A stretch of 64,000 nucleotides of DNA from Clostridiaceae bacterium Marseille-Q4149 (GCA_018228685.1 CP073691.1:1736001-1800000); one strand, 5' to 3'. Shown: positions 25,662 through 33,610, counted from the first letter of the stretch. The notes: generated by a model not told the origin, from the letters alone. Program-made: numbers and translations.

Positions 25662-27902
25662 ATGGCAAAAAAGAAAACAGAACCGAAAACCGTCCACCGG
25701 CCGGCGGACCCCAATGTGATGGGCCTGCGGGGCACGGTGGTGGAGCAGCCCATCACCCGGACGCTGGACGAGAACTATATGCCCTATGCCATGAGCGTCA
25801 TCGTCTCCCGAGCCATTCCGGAGATCGACGGCTTCAAGCCCTCCCACCGGAAGCTGCTGTATACCATGTATAAAATGGGCCTGCTTACAGGCAACCGCAC
25901 CAAATCCGCCAACATCGTGGGCCAGACCATGCGCCTGAACCCCCACGGCGACCAGGCCATCTATGAGACCATGGTGCGCCTGGCCAAGGGCAACGAGTCC
26001 CTGCTGCACCCCTTTGTGGACAGCAAGGGCAACTTCGGCAAGGTGTACTCCCGGGACATGGCCTATGCCGCCAGCCGGTACACCGAGGCGAAGCTGGCCC
26101 CCATCTGCGCGGAGCTGTTCCGGGACCTGGACTGCGACGCCGTGGACTTTGTGGACAACTACGACAACTCCATGAAGGAGCCGTCTCTGCTGCCCACCAC
26201 CTTCCCCAACGTGCTGGTGTCCGCCAACCAGGGCATCGCCGTGGGCATGGCGTCCCAGATCTGCGGCTTCAACCTGGGGGAGGTGTGCGACACCACCGTG
26301 GCCCTGCTGAAAAATCCGGACCACGACATCGCCTCCACCCTGCTGGCCCCGGACTTCCCCACCGGGGGGCAGATCATCTGCGACCCGGCGGAGCTGCGGG
26401 AGCTGTACCGCACCGGCCGGGGCGGCGTGAAGGTCCGCTCCCGGTGGCGGTATGACAAGCAGGCAAACCTCATCGAAATCTACGAAATCCCCTACTCCAC
26501 CTCCATCGAGGCCATTCTGGACAAGGTGGCGGAGCTCATTAAGGCCGGAAAGATCACCGAAATCAGCGATATGCGGGACGAGACGGACCTGTCCGGCCTG
26601 AAGCTGGCCATCGACTTGAAGCGCGGCGCGGACCCGGAGAAGCTGATGACCAAGCTCTTCCGCCTGACGCCCCTGCAGGACACGGTCAGCTGCAATTTCA
26701 ACATTCTCATCGCCGGGATGCCCCGGGTCATGGGGGTGGGCGAAATTCTCGGCGAGTGGACCGCCTGGCGCACAGAGTGCGTGCGGCGGCGGGTGTATTT
26801 CGTGCTCAGCCGCAAAAAGGACAAGCTGCACCTGCTGCTGGGCCTGAAGCGCATCCTGCTGGATATCGACAAGGCCATCGCCATCATCCGGGAAACCGAG
26901 GAGGAGGCCGAGGTGATCCCCAACCTGATGATCGGCTTCGGCATCGACCAGGTCCAGGCGGAGTATGTGGCGGAGATCAAGCTGCGCAACATCAACAAGG
27001 AGTACATCCTCAAGCGGGTCCGGGAGACCGAGGACCTGCAAAAGGAGATCGCCGACCTGGAGGACACGTTGGCCAAGCCCGCCCGGATCCGGAAGATCAT
27101 CGTGGACGAGCTGGAGCAGGTCCGGAAGAAGTACGCCGTGCCCCGGCGCACGGAGATCGTATACGGCCACGAGGTGGAGGAATATGTGGAGGACAGCCAG
27201 CCCGAGGACTACCCGGTGACGGTGTTCCTGTCCCGGGAGGGGTACTTCAAGAAGATCACCCCCAAGTCCCTGCGCATGAGCGGGGAGCAGAAGTTCAAGG
27301 AGGGCGACAGCCTCCTCCAGCAGATGGAAACCTCCAACAACGCCGAGGTCATGTTCTTCACCGACAGGTGCCAGGTGTACAAGACCCGGGTGTCGGAGTT
27401 CGGCGACGGCAAGGCCAGCGCCCTGGGCGACTATCTGCCGGGCCGTCTGGCCATGGACGAGGGCGAGCGGGTCATCTTCATGGTGCTGCCCGGGGACTAC
27501 AGCGGCTGTCTGCTGTTCTTCTATGAAAACGGCAAGGCCGCCCGGGTGGAGCTGTCCGCCTATGCCACGGTGTCCAACCGCCGGAAGCTCACCGGCGCTT
27601 ATTCCGACAAGAGCCCCCTGGTGTGCATCCTGCCTCTGCCGGAGGACCGGGAGCTGGCCCTGGTATCCACGGAGCCCCGGGCCCTGCTGGTGCACACCTC
27701 CCTGCTGACCCCCAAGACCACCCGAAATGTCCAGGGGGTGGCGGTGATGACCCTGAAGCCCAAGTATCATCTGGACCGGGTGGTCCCGGCGGAGGACAGC
27801 GGCATCATGAACCTGCCCCGCTACCGCACCCGCACCATCCCCGCCGCCGGAGCCATCCTCAAGCCCGAGGACCGGGGCGAGGAACAGCTGACCTTGTTAT
27901 AA
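25662..27902 (+). CDS. Type IIA topoisomerase breakage-reunion subunit (GyrA/ParC-like)
   Basis: The protein is 746 residues. The winged-helix breakage domain includes the catalytic tyrosine Y140 (AASRYTEAKL). A tower and coiled-coil region follow, and a C-terminal beta-pinwheel-like region runs from about residue 510. The quinolone-determining stretch reads NPHGDQAIYE, with Q98 and E102 at the positions equivalent to Ser83 and Asp87 of E. coli GyrA. There is no clear GyrA-box, which favours a decatenating ParC-like role. The downstream YitT gene may be in the same transcript. Whether this pair is topoisomerase IV or an extra gyrase-like enzyme cannot be settled from the window. Confidence 0.88.
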   Translation: MAKKKTEPKTVHRPADPNVMGLRGTVVEQPITRTLDENYMPYAMSVIVSRAIPEIDGFKPSHRKLLYTMYKMGLLTGNRTKSANIVGQTMRLNPHGDQAIYETMVRLAKGNESLLHPFVDSKGNFGKVYSRDMAYAASRYTEAKLAPICAELFRDLDCDAVDFVDNYDNSMKEPSLLPTTFPNVLVSANQGIAVGMASQICGFNLGEVCDTTVALLKNPDHDIASTLLAPDFPTGGQIICDPAELRELYRTGRGGVKVRSRWRYDKQANLIEIYEIPYSTSIEAILDKVAELIKAGKITEISDMRDETDLSGLKLAIDLKRGADPEKLMTKLFRLTPLQDTVSCNFNILIAGMPRVMGVGEILGEWTAWRTECVRRRVYFVLSRKKDKLHLLLGLKRILLDIDKAIAIIRETEEEAEVIPNLMIGFGIDQVQAEYVAEIKLRNINKEYILKRVRETEDLQKEIADLEDTLAKPARIRKIIVDELEQVRKKYAVPRRTEIVYGHEVEEYVEDSQPEDYPVTVFLSREGYFKKITPKSLRMSGEQKFKEGDSLLQQMETSNNAEVMFFTDRCQVYKTRVSEFGDGKASALGDYLPGRLAMDEGERVIFMVLPGDYSGCLLFFYENGKAARVELSAYATVSNRRKLTGAYSDKSPLVCILPLPEDRELALVSTEPRALLVHTSLLTPKTTRNVQGVAVMTLKPKYHLDRVVPAEDSGIMNLPRYRTRTIPAAGAILKPEDRGEEQLTLL

Positions 27903-27946
27903 AGACCCGTTTTCCCCCACACATACGAAAAAGAGAGGTGCCTATT

Positions 27947-28807
27947 ATGCCCGCTGCCAAAACTCTGAAGCGCTACGGACTGATCACCGTGGCCTGTGCC
28001 CTGTATGCCCTGGGCTTCAACTGGTTCTTCGTGCCCAATCACTTCACCGTGGGCGGCTTCACCGGCGTTGCCCAGATCATCAATCATTTCCTGCCCATGC
28101 TGCCGGTGGGTACCATCGCCCTGGTGCTGAACATCCCCCTGTTCATCCTGGGCTGGCAGAAGATCGGCCGGGATCTGCTGATCTCGTCCCTGTACGCCAC
28201 CGCCGTCAGCTCCCTGATGATCGACGTGCTGGCCTCGATCCACACCTTCTCGCCCATGGACCCCATTCTGGCCTGTATCTACGGCGGCATCGTGACGGGC
28301 ATCGGCTGCGGCCTGCTGCTGCACGAAAGCGCCACCACCGGCGGCACGGAGATGGCCGCCCGGCTGCTGAAGCTGAAGTTCCAGGGGCTGTCCATCGGCA
28401 GCCTCTGTCTGGGCCTGGACGTGGCCGTGACCATCGGGTACGCCCTGTGCTTCCGGGATATGACCCGGGCCATGTACGGCGTGGTGGCCCTGTATATCCT
28501 GTCCCTGCTGATCGACCGGGTGGTGTACGGTCCCAACGCCTCCAAGGTGGCCTATATCATCAGTGAGCAGTATGAGGCCATTACCCAGAAGCTGCTGCAG
28601 CTGGACCGGGGCGTCACCCTGCTGGACGGTAAGGGGGCCTGGAGCGGCCAGGAAAAGCGGATCATCCTGTGCGCCTTCGGCCGGCGGCACTTCATCCCCA
28701 TCAAGAAGCTGGTGCAGAGCATCGACCCGGACGCCTTTGTCATCGTGTGCGACGCCCATGAGGTGCTGGGCGAGGGCTTCGGTCAATATGACCCCACGGG
28801 CCTGTAA
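27947..28807 (+). CDS. YitT-family integral membrane protein
   Basis: The protein is 286 residues from ATG 27947. About five or six hydrophobic helices occupy residues 10-195 (for example GLITVACALYALGFNWFFVP, IALVLNIPLFILGW, ACIYGGIVTGIGCGLLL). A cytoplasmic C-terminal DUF2179-type domain (ILCAFGRRHFIPIKKLVQSI, DPDAFVIVCDAHEVLGEGF) follows. This is the layout of YitT/DUF161 proteins, whose substrate is not established. It follows the topoisomerase pair by 44 bp and precedes a lipoprotein gene by 13 bp. Confidence 0.9.
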   Translation: MPAAKTLKRYGLITVACALYALGFNWFFVPNHFTVGGFTGVAQIINHFLPMLPVGTIALVLNIPLFILGWQKIGRDLLISSLYATAVSSLMIDVLASIHTFSPMDPILACIYGGIVTGIGCGLLLHESATTGGTEMAARLLKLKFQGLSIGSLCLGLDVAVTIGYALCFRDMTRAMYGVVALYILSLLIDRVVYGPNASKVAYIISEQYEAITQKLLQLDRGVTLLDGKGAWSGQEKRIILCAFGRRHFIPIKKLVQSIDPDAFVIVCDAHEVLGEGFGQYDPTGL

Positions 28808-28820
28808 CGGAGGCGCGGCC

Positions 28821-29471
28821 ATGAAAAAAACCTTGCTGGCCGCCCTTCTGGCGGCGCTGATGTTGGTATGCACCGGGTGTGCCTCGTTTCTGGAGCGGGA
28901 TTACAGCGTGGTCCAGCCCCACAGCTCCACCTATTACGAAAGCGAGGACCGGTCCGTCCTCCGGGCAGAGAGCTATCAGGACCTGGTGAACGACCTGATG
29001 CTGCTGCTGACCGGCGGCGCCCGGGAGGGCACCATCTGGCTCTATGCCGGGACGGAGCCTCTGGACGCCTCCGCCGCGGCGGAGCGGGCCTGCAAGGAGG
29101 TGCAGCAGGAGACGCCCCTGGGGGCCTACGCCGTGAAGTACCTCACCTACACCATCGACGACAGCGCCCGGAACTACACCGCCATTCATCTGACCATCGG
29201 CTATCGCCGCACCCAGGAGCAGATCGCCTCCATGGTGTATACCACCAGCGTCTCCGCCCTGGGGGAGCTGCTGACCGCCGCCGCCCGCAGAGGAAGCGGT
29301 GAGCTGGTGGTGCAGGTGGGCTACTTTGACCACCAGGAGGAGGAGGTCCGCTCCATCGTGGACCAGGTCCAGGCCATGGAGGCCCCGGAGCAGAAGGAGC
29401 CCTGGACCGTGAATTTCTATCCCGAAGGCGGCGACGTGGGCATCATCGAAATTCTTTTGAAAAAAAGTTGA
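28821..29471 (+). CDS. Putative lipoprotein downstream of the YitT gene
   Basis: The protein is 216 residues; ATG 28821 lies 7 nt after CGGAGG. A signal peptide with lipobox LVCTGC predicts a lipid-anchored extracytoplasmic protein. The mature part has mixed alpha/beta content (ESYQDLVNDLMLLLTGGARE, AVKYLTYTIDDSARNYTAIH) and no recognised family or catalytic motif. Its place directly behind the YitT gene suggests co-transcription, but a functional link is unproven. Confidence 0.75.
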   Translation: MKKTLLAALLAALMLVCTGCASFLERDYSVVQPHSSTYYESEDRSVLRAESYQDLVNDLMLLLTGGAREGTIWLYAGTEPLDASAAAERACKEVQQETPLGAYAVKYLTYTIDDSARNYTAIHLTIGYRRTQEQIASMVYTTSVSALGELLTAAARRGSGELVVQVGYFDHQEEEVRSIVDQVQAMEAPEQKEPWTVNFYPEGGDVGIIEILLKKS

Positions 29472-29532
29472 AAAAAGTGGAACGCAGGGGTTGACAAATC
29501 CGGGATTCGCGGGTATAATCAATCTTGCGTTT

Positions 29533-29608
29533 GCGGGCGTAGCTCATCTGGTAGAGCGCGACCTTGCCAAGGTCGAGGTAGCGAGTTCGAGCCTCGTCGC
29601 CCGCTCCA
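29533..29608 (+). tRNA. trnG: tRNA-Gly (GCC)
   Basis: A complete cloverleaf can be drawn. The acceptor stem is GCGGGCG / CGCCCGC, the D-arm contains TAGCTCATCTGGTAGAGC, the anticodon arm is CGACC-TTGCCAA-GGTCG with anticodon GCC, and the T-arm contains GTTCGAGCC. Discriminator T and encoded CCA end at 29608. A terminator follows at once. Confidence 0.97.
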
Positions 29609-29610
29609 GA

Positions 29611-29640
29611 AAGCACCATCTGAGAAGATGGTGCTTTTTC
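29611..29640 (+). terminator. Terminator after tRNA-Gly
   Basis: Eleven-bp stem AAGCACCATCT / AGATGGTGCTT with a GAGA loop, followed by TTTTC. The same hairpin recurs at 29879, 30051 and 30241. Confidence 0.85.
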
Positions 29641-29762
29641 TTTTTGCCATTCGGCGCTCACCGTCGTGCCGGCCGTCTCTCGCCCGCTGTCGCGGTCGAC
29701 AGACGGGGCACTTCCTCGAAATCGCCTCGCTTCTTCCGCCACCGGCGGCGCTTCGGCGATTT

Positions 29763-30075
29763 CCTCGACCTGCGCGAAGCGCGTTCCAATCACGAGGTGA
29801 GGCAGGGTTCCTGCGAATGGCCTCGCCATTCGCGGGATGCCGAGAAGCGAGTTCGAGCCTCGTCGCCCGCTCCAAAAGGCACCATCTGAGAAGATGGTGC
29901 TTTTTCTTTTTGCCATTCTTTCATGAACTCGCTGCCTCGACCTGCGCGAAGCGCGTTCCAATCACGAGGTGAGGCAGGGTTCCTGCGAATGGCCTCGCCA
30001 TTCGCGGGATGCCGGGTAGCGAGTTCGAGCCTCGTCGCCCGCTCCAAAAAGCACCATCTGAGAAGATGGTGCTTT
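29763..30075. repeat. Tandem 172-bp repeat carrying tRNA-Gly 3' ends and terminators
   Basis: A 141-bp unit at 29763-29903 recurs at 29935-30075 with only a few differences. Each unit ends with the last 28 nt of the tRNA-Gly gene including CCA (29847-29874 and 30019-30046), followed by the same GCACCATCTGAGAAGATGG hairpin. Neither copy has an acceptor 5' strand, D-arm or anticodon arm, so these are not functional tRNAs. A fourth terminator hairpin, without tRNA sequence, is at 30241-30264. No protein gene is credible between 29609 and 30494. Confidence 0.85.
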
Positions 30076-30204
30076 CAGCTTGTCAAAAAAGTCTTTTTGA
30101 CAAGCTGCGTGCGGTTTTTCAGAACTTAAAAAGTTCTGAAAAACCTGTGATTGCAAACGAAAGACACCCCTGATGGGTTTCTTTCGTAACTATCTTCCTT
30201 TCCG
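30076..30204. repeat. Three-hairpin intergenic element, copy 1
   Basis: Hairpin 1 (30076-30107) has arms CAGCTTGTCAAAAA / TTTTTGACAAGCTG. Hairpin 2 pairs TTCAGAACTT with AAGTTCTGAA (around 30118-30140). A 59-bp block at 30146-30204 contains hairpin 3 (CGAAAGACACCCC...GGGTTTCTTTCG). The 59-bp block is identical to one at 39589-39647, where hairpins 1 and 2 are present with different but still complementary arms. Confidence 0.8.
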
Positions 30205-30319
30205 ATGGCGGAAGATTTCCGGGTTTTTCGACAGTCTCAAGGCACCATCTGAGAAGATGGTGCCTTTTCTTTTTGCCATTCGGCGCTCACCGTCGTGCCG
30301 GCTGGCGCGACGGCGGGGC

Positions 30320-30422
30320 ACATGGGCCCCGCGCCCTACGAGTGTTCTATCGGCAGGCGTTTCGTCCGGCCCGCTGCCCTCAGCGGACCGCAAAAAAAGG
30401 CGGACAGAGTCGTCCGCCCTAC
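30320..30422. repeat. Dispersed GC-rich repeat, copy 1
   Basis: The block starts ACATGGGCCCCG, continues through CCTACGAGTGTTCTATCGG and CCCGCTGCCCTCAGCGG, and ends GGCGGACAGAGTCGTCCGCC. It recurs in the same order at 62345-62457. It includes two hairpins and no credible gene, and is probably a genome-wide intergenic repeat. Confidence 0.75.
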
Positions 30423-30447
30423 GGTAGGACAACGGGGAATTGCCGAT

Positions 30448-30485
30448 AAACGGCGGCGGGGCCTGTGTGCCCCGCCGCCGTTTTT
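30448..30485 (-). terminator. Terminator downstream of rsmA
   Basis: Fifteen-bp stem AAACGGCGGCGGGGC / GCCCCGCCGCCGTTT with a 6-nt loop. It is T-rich on both sides, so it may work in both directions. Confidence 0.75.
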
Positions 30486-30494
30486 ATGCGCTTG

Positions 30495-31349
30495 TCACAT
30501 CACCGCCGCCAGGGCGTTGGCCAGGGCGGCATAGTCCGCCAGGCTCAGCCGCTCTCCCCGGACGTTTTCCGGCAGGCCGCAGCCGGTAACGATAGCCGCC
30601 AGCTGGTCCTTGGGCAGGGGGAACCCGGTTTGCAGACTGTTCACCAGGGTCTTGCGCCGCAGGGCGAACCCCGCCCGCACCGTCCGCCACAGCATGGCCT
30701 CGCTGCACACCTGCACCGGCGGCTCCCGCCGCGCCGGGCAGTGGATCACGGCGGAGGTCACCTTGGGGGCCGGCAGGAAGCAGGTGTTGGGCACCTCGAA
30801 CACCAGCTCCGGCGCGGTGTAATACTGCATCAGCAGGGAGAAGGCCCCATAGTCCGCCGTCCCCGGGGCGGCGCAGATCCGCTGGGCCACCTCCTTCTGG
30901 ATCAGCACCGTCACGGAGTCGAAGCACCGGCTTTCCACTACCCGGGTCAGCAGGGGGGTGGTGATGTTATAGGGCAGGTTGGCGCACAGGATAGGCCGCA
31001 GGCCCCCGAAGTGCTCCCCCACCAGGGCCGCCAGGTCCTGCTGCATCACGTCCCCCTGCACCAGGGTGAAATTTTCGCACCCGGCCATGGTCTCCTCCAG
31101 CACCGGCCACAGGCGGCGGTCCAGCTCCACGGACACCACCTTCCCGGCCCGCCGGGCCAGCTCCCGGGTCAGGGGGCCGATGCCCGGGCCGATCTCCAGC
31201 ACCCCAGTGTGCTCGTCCGCGCCGCTGGCGGCGGCAATGTCCCGGGGCACCCACCCTTCAATGAGAAAGTTCTGACCCATGGCCTTGGAAAAGTGAAAGC
31301 CGTGGCGCTGCAGAAGCGCCTGAATGTCATTGCGATTGCAAAGGTCCAT
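30495..31349 (-). CDS. rsmA: 16S rRNA dimethyladenosine transferase RsmA (KsgA)
   Basis: The protein is 284 residues; ATG 31349 follows AGGAGAG. It is a Rossmann-type SAM methyltransferase with HFSKAMGQNFL, the SAM loop LEIGPGIGPLT, the acidic SAM contact in VELD and the catalytic NLPYNI. It dimethylates two adjacent adenines (A1518 and A1519) near the 3' end of 16S rRNA. The C-terminal domain (FALRRKTLVNSL and following) is typical. Loss in other bacteria gives kasugamycin resistance. It appears to be transcribed alone. Confidence 0.96.
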   Translation of the reverse strand: MDLCNRNDIQALLQRHGFHFSKAMGQNFLIEGWVPRDIAAASGADEHTGVLEIGPGIGPLTRELARRAGKVVSVELDRRLWPVLEETMAGCENFTLVQGDVMQQDLAALVGEHFGGLRPILCANLPYNITTPLLTRVVESRCFDSVTVLIQKEVAQRICAAPGTADYGAFSLLMQYYTAPELVFEVPNTCFLPAPKVTSAVIHCPARREPPVQVCSEAMLWRTVRAGFALRRKTLVNSLQTGFPLPKDQLAAIVTGCGLPENVRGERLSLADYAALANALAAVM

Positions 31350-31391
31350 ATTGCTCTCCTATCTGACAACAAATCGTAATATTTGCCCGGA

Positions 31392-31619
31392 TTATTCCAA
31401 AGCGTTATCGTCCTCCGGGCCGGGCCGGTACTCCAGCAGGTCCCCGGGCTGGCAGTCCAGGGCCCGGCAGAGCTTGTTCAGGGTGTCCACCCGGACGGCC
31501 CGGGCCTTGCCGGTTTTCAGGATGGACAGGTTGGCCATGGTGATCCCCACCCGGTGGGAAAGCTCCGTCAGGCTCATTTTCCGCCGGGCCAGCATCACGT
31601 CGATGTTGAAAACGATCAT
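31392..31619 (-). CDS. XRE-family HTH regulator (YozG-like)
   Basis: This 75-residue single-domain Cro/C1-type protein has a helix-turn-helix in MSLTELSHRVGITMANLSIL and ends LCRALDCQPGDLLEY. Small regulators of this class often sit next to a DUF2975 membrane protein, as here, with 12 bp between the genes. They are thought to be controlled by the membrane partner, but the signal is unknown. Confidence 0.9.
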   Translation of the reverse strand: MIVFNIDVMLARRKMSLTELSHRVGITMANLSILKTGKARAVRVDTLNKLCRALDCQPGDLLEYRPGPEDDNALE

Positions 31620-31631
31620 GTCCCCACCTCC

Positions 31632-32117
31632 TTAAATGGTCAGGTCGTTGTCCTCCCGCAGGGCGGCGGCATCCGCCACCAGCCGGGACAGGACATACAG
31701 CACGATCCCCGCCGCCAGGCAGCAGAAGGTCACCAGCGGCGTAATCAGGAGGGTCAGAGGTGCACTGCCCGCGCCCAGATAGGCCACAATGAGCATTCCC
31801 GCCGGGAATATCACCGCGTCGGCAAAGGCCAGGCGGCTGACGGTACGCAGGTCACGGGCATTTTTCCCAGTGAAGGCCATACCCTTTACAGCAATGCTGC
31901 CGCAGACTCTCCACGCCGGGACCAGGGCCCAGAAGATCGGCACGGCAAACGCCCACGCCCAGACAAGACACGGCCAATAGGCCCAGGCAAACTCCGGCGC
32001 GGCCCGGACCGTGTCCGTCCCGTAAAACGGAAGAAACAGGAAGAAGAACACCGCCAGCAGCGCCCCCGCCGCCAGCAGGACGGCCCGCAGCAGGGCCGAC
32101 ATGGTTTTGGTTTTCAT
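31632..32117 (-). CDS. DUF2975 membrane protein
   Basis: The protein is 161 residues; ATG 32117 follows AAAGGAGA. Four hydrophobic helices are visible (SALLRAVLLAAGALLAVFFF; WPCLVWAWAFAVPIFWAL; LAFADAVIFPAGMLIVAYL; LTLLITPLVTFCCLAAGIVL). This matches DUF2975 proteins such as YoaS, which are co-transcribed with a YozG-like regulator. It is the first gene of the pair. Its role is not established; membrane sensing that acts on the regulator is the usual suggestion. Confidence 0.88.
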   Translation of the reverse strand: MKTKTMSALLRAVLLAAGALLAVFFFLFLPFYGTDTVRAAPEFAWAYWPCLVWAWAFAVPIFWALVPAWRVCGSIAVKGMAFTGKNARDLRTVSRLAFADAVIFPAGMLIVAYLGAGSAPLTLLITPLVTFCCLAAGIVLYVLSRLVADAAALREDNDLTI

Positions 32118-32234
32118 ATGCGTCTCTCCTTTCGCTTGCTGGGGTCAGGATACCATAGTTTATCTCGCGTGTCAAGCATTATTTATCGAAACTCGAATAA
32201 TAATTTCTGTTTGTATGAGTTTTGCAATTTCCTG

Positions 32235-32263
32235 TTGCATTTTGGCGGCGGCGGGTATATACT
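32235..32263 (+). promoter_or_regulatory. Sigma-A promoter of the FMN riboswitch/ribU transcript
   Basis: TTGCAT (32235-32240) and TATACT (32258-32263) with a 17-bp spacer, starting transcription just upstream of the riboswitch. Confidence 0.8.
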
Positions 32264-32288
32264 ATCCACAGAGAACAACCGAATAGCT

Positions 32289-32399
32289 GTCTTCGGGGCG
32301 GGGCGAAATTCCCCACCGGCAGTGATAGTCTGCGAGCGGCCGCGGCCGCAGGAACCGGCGCAATTCCGGTACCGACAGTATAGTCTGGATGAGAGAAGG
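32289..32399 (+). ncRNA. FMN riboswitch (RFN element)
   Basis: The conserved core strings are present in order: CTTCGGGGCGGGG, GAAATTCCCCACCGGC, AGTGATAGTC, GCGAGC, GAACCGGC, CAATTCCGG, ACCGACAGTATAGTC, GGATGAGAGAAG. These define the six-helix RFN aptamer. It lies upstream of the riboflavin transporter ribU, with a terminator between, so FMN would reduce transporter expression. Confidence 0.96.
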
Positions 32400-32407
32400 C
32401 GTGTACG

Positions 32408-32430
32408 GCATTGTCACAATGCTCTTTTTT
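32408..32430 (+). terminator. Expression-platform terminator of the FMN riboswitch
   Basis: Hairpin GCATTGT / ACAATGC (32408-32422) followed by TCTTTTTT. It would form when FMN is bound and stop transcription before ribU. Confidence 0.8.
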
Positions 32431-32498
32431 GATGCGTGCACCTTGGAAGGCAAGTCTTTCCGGGTGTTTTACTTTTATCAAAAGGAGCGTTTTTTCTT

Positions 32499-33107
32499 AT
32501 GACGCAAGCAAGCAAACGAACCCATCGCCTGGCGGTAGCCGCCATGCTCAGCGCCGTGGCCGCGGTGCTGCAATTCGTGGAGTTTTCCATTCCCCTGATC
32601 CCCAGCTTTGTGAAGCTGGACATCTCCGACCTGCCCGCCCTGCTGGGGACCTTCTCCCTGGGCCCGGTATACGGCGTGGTGATCCAGCTGGTGAAGAACC
32701 TGCTGCACCTGCCCTTCGGCTCCAGCGCCGGAGTGGGCGAGCTCAGCAACTTCATTCTGGGGGCCGTGTTCGTGCTGTGCGCCGGTCTGGTGTACCGCAA
32801 GCACAAGAGCCGTAAGGGCGCCCTGATCGGGGCGATGCTGGGTGCGGTTCTGATGGCTGTGGTCAGCGTCCCCTCCAACTACTTCTTCGTGTATCCGGCA
32901 TATGTCAAGGTGTACGGGATGCCCCTGGAGGCCATCATCGGTGCCTACCAGGCCATTCTGGGTACCATTGCGGAGTTCCCCTCCTCCAACGCTCTGCTCA
33001 ACTGCCTGCTGGTGTTCAACGTGCCCTTCACCTTCTGCAAGGGCCTGCTGGACGTGGGCCTGTGCTTCCTGATCTACAAGCCTCTGTCCCCCCTGCTGCA
33101 TAAATAA
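32499..33107 (+). CDS. ribU: Riboflavin ECF-transporter substrate-binding protein RibU
   Basis: The protein is 202 residues; ATG 32499 is preceded by AAAGGAG at 11 nt. Five to six membrane helices (for example LAVAAMLSAVAAVLQFVEF, ALIGAMLGAVLMAVVSVP) and the KLDISDLPALLG loop are typical of RibU, the S component that binds riboflavin and works with shared EcfA/A'/T energising subunits encoded elsewhere. The FMN riboswitch in its leader confirms the vitamin. It is a monocistronic unit ended by a strong terminator. Confidence 0.95.
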   Translation: MTQASKRTHRLAVAAMLSAVAAVLQFVEFSIPLIPSFVKLDISDLPALLGTFSLGPVYGVVIQLVKNLLHLPFGSSAGVGELSNFILGAVFVLCAGLVYRKHKSRKGALIGAMLGAVLMAVVSVPSNYFFVYPAYVKVYGMPLEAIIGAYQAILGTIAEFPSSNALLNCLLVFNVPFTFCKGLLDVGLCFLIYKPLSPLLHK

Positions 33108-33119
33108 ACGAAAAATGAT

Positions 33120-33152
33120 GGCTGTGCCCGAGAGGGCACAGCCGGTTTTTTT
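33120..33152 (+). terminator. Terminator after ribU
   Basis: Ten-bp stem GGCTGTGCCC / GGGCACAGCC with a GAGA loop, followed by GGTTTTTTTC. Confidence 0.9.
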
Positions 33153-33155
33153 CTT

Positions 33156-33485
33156 TTATCTTACCAGCAGTTCAATGGCATACAGCACCATAAAGTGGAT
33201 GGGATAGATCAGGTAATACCCCCACTGGTACCACTTGCTCTTGCGGCCCCGCTGGCCGTTATACAGCAGCAGCAGCTCCAGGTACTTTCTGCGGCTGTGG
33301 GTGTGATAATACCCCTCGGCGATGAAAAAGCACATAATGGGCGCGGTGATCATGCCGAAGCAGAACAGGGGATCGTACCAGGGATTGGTGGTGGGGATGA
33401 AGAAAATCGTCACATGCTGGCAGATCATGGCCACCGCAGCCAGCAGCTTCAATGTGTTGGAGTTCAGTCCGGCCTTCCGGGTCAC
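33156..33485 (-). CDS. TraX-like membrane protein with internal deletion
   Basis: The protein is 109 residues from a GTG start at 33485. The N-terminal part (LNSNTLKLLAAVAMICQHV, ITAPIMCFFIAEGYYHTHSR) and the C-terminal part (LYNGQRGRKSKW, GYYLIYPIHFMVLYAIELL) match the two ends of TraX-family acyltransferase-like membrane proteins. Full-length TraX proteins are about 220-250 residues. The middle helices are missing, and the two ends are joined in frame near RRKYLELLLL-YNGQ. The product is either a defunct remnant or a minimal three-helix derivative. No SD as strong as those of the neighbours is present. Confidence 0.65.
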   Translation of the reverse strand: MTRKAGLNSNTLKLLAAVAMICQHVTIFFIPTTNPWYDPLFCFGMITAPIMCFFIAEGYYHTHSRRKYLELLLLYNGQRGRKSKWYQWGYYLIYPIHFMVLYAIELLVR

Positions 33486-33610
33486 GGGGATACCCTCTTT
33501 CCTCTTGAATATTTATGCGGGTATCTTAACACATGAACCTGGGTTTAAGTCAAGAGGAAAATGACAAAAAATTACAAAAAATTACAATCCGGTTACAATT
33601 TTGTAAAAAT

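Noticed and set aside
23484..27770. A 1428-residue open frame antisense to the topoisomerase genes
   Set aside because: It covers two well-supported genes on the other strand and reads as low-complexity H/G/Q/L-rich sequence.
29847..30046. Additional tRNA-Gly genes in the tandem repeat
   Set aside because: Only the last 28 nt match; acceptor 5' strand, D-arm and anticodon arm are missing.
29443..30156. Several overlapping short frames around tRNA-Gly
   Set aside because: They read through the tRNA, its terminator hairpin and the tandem repeats, and their similarity to each other comes only from the repeated DNA.
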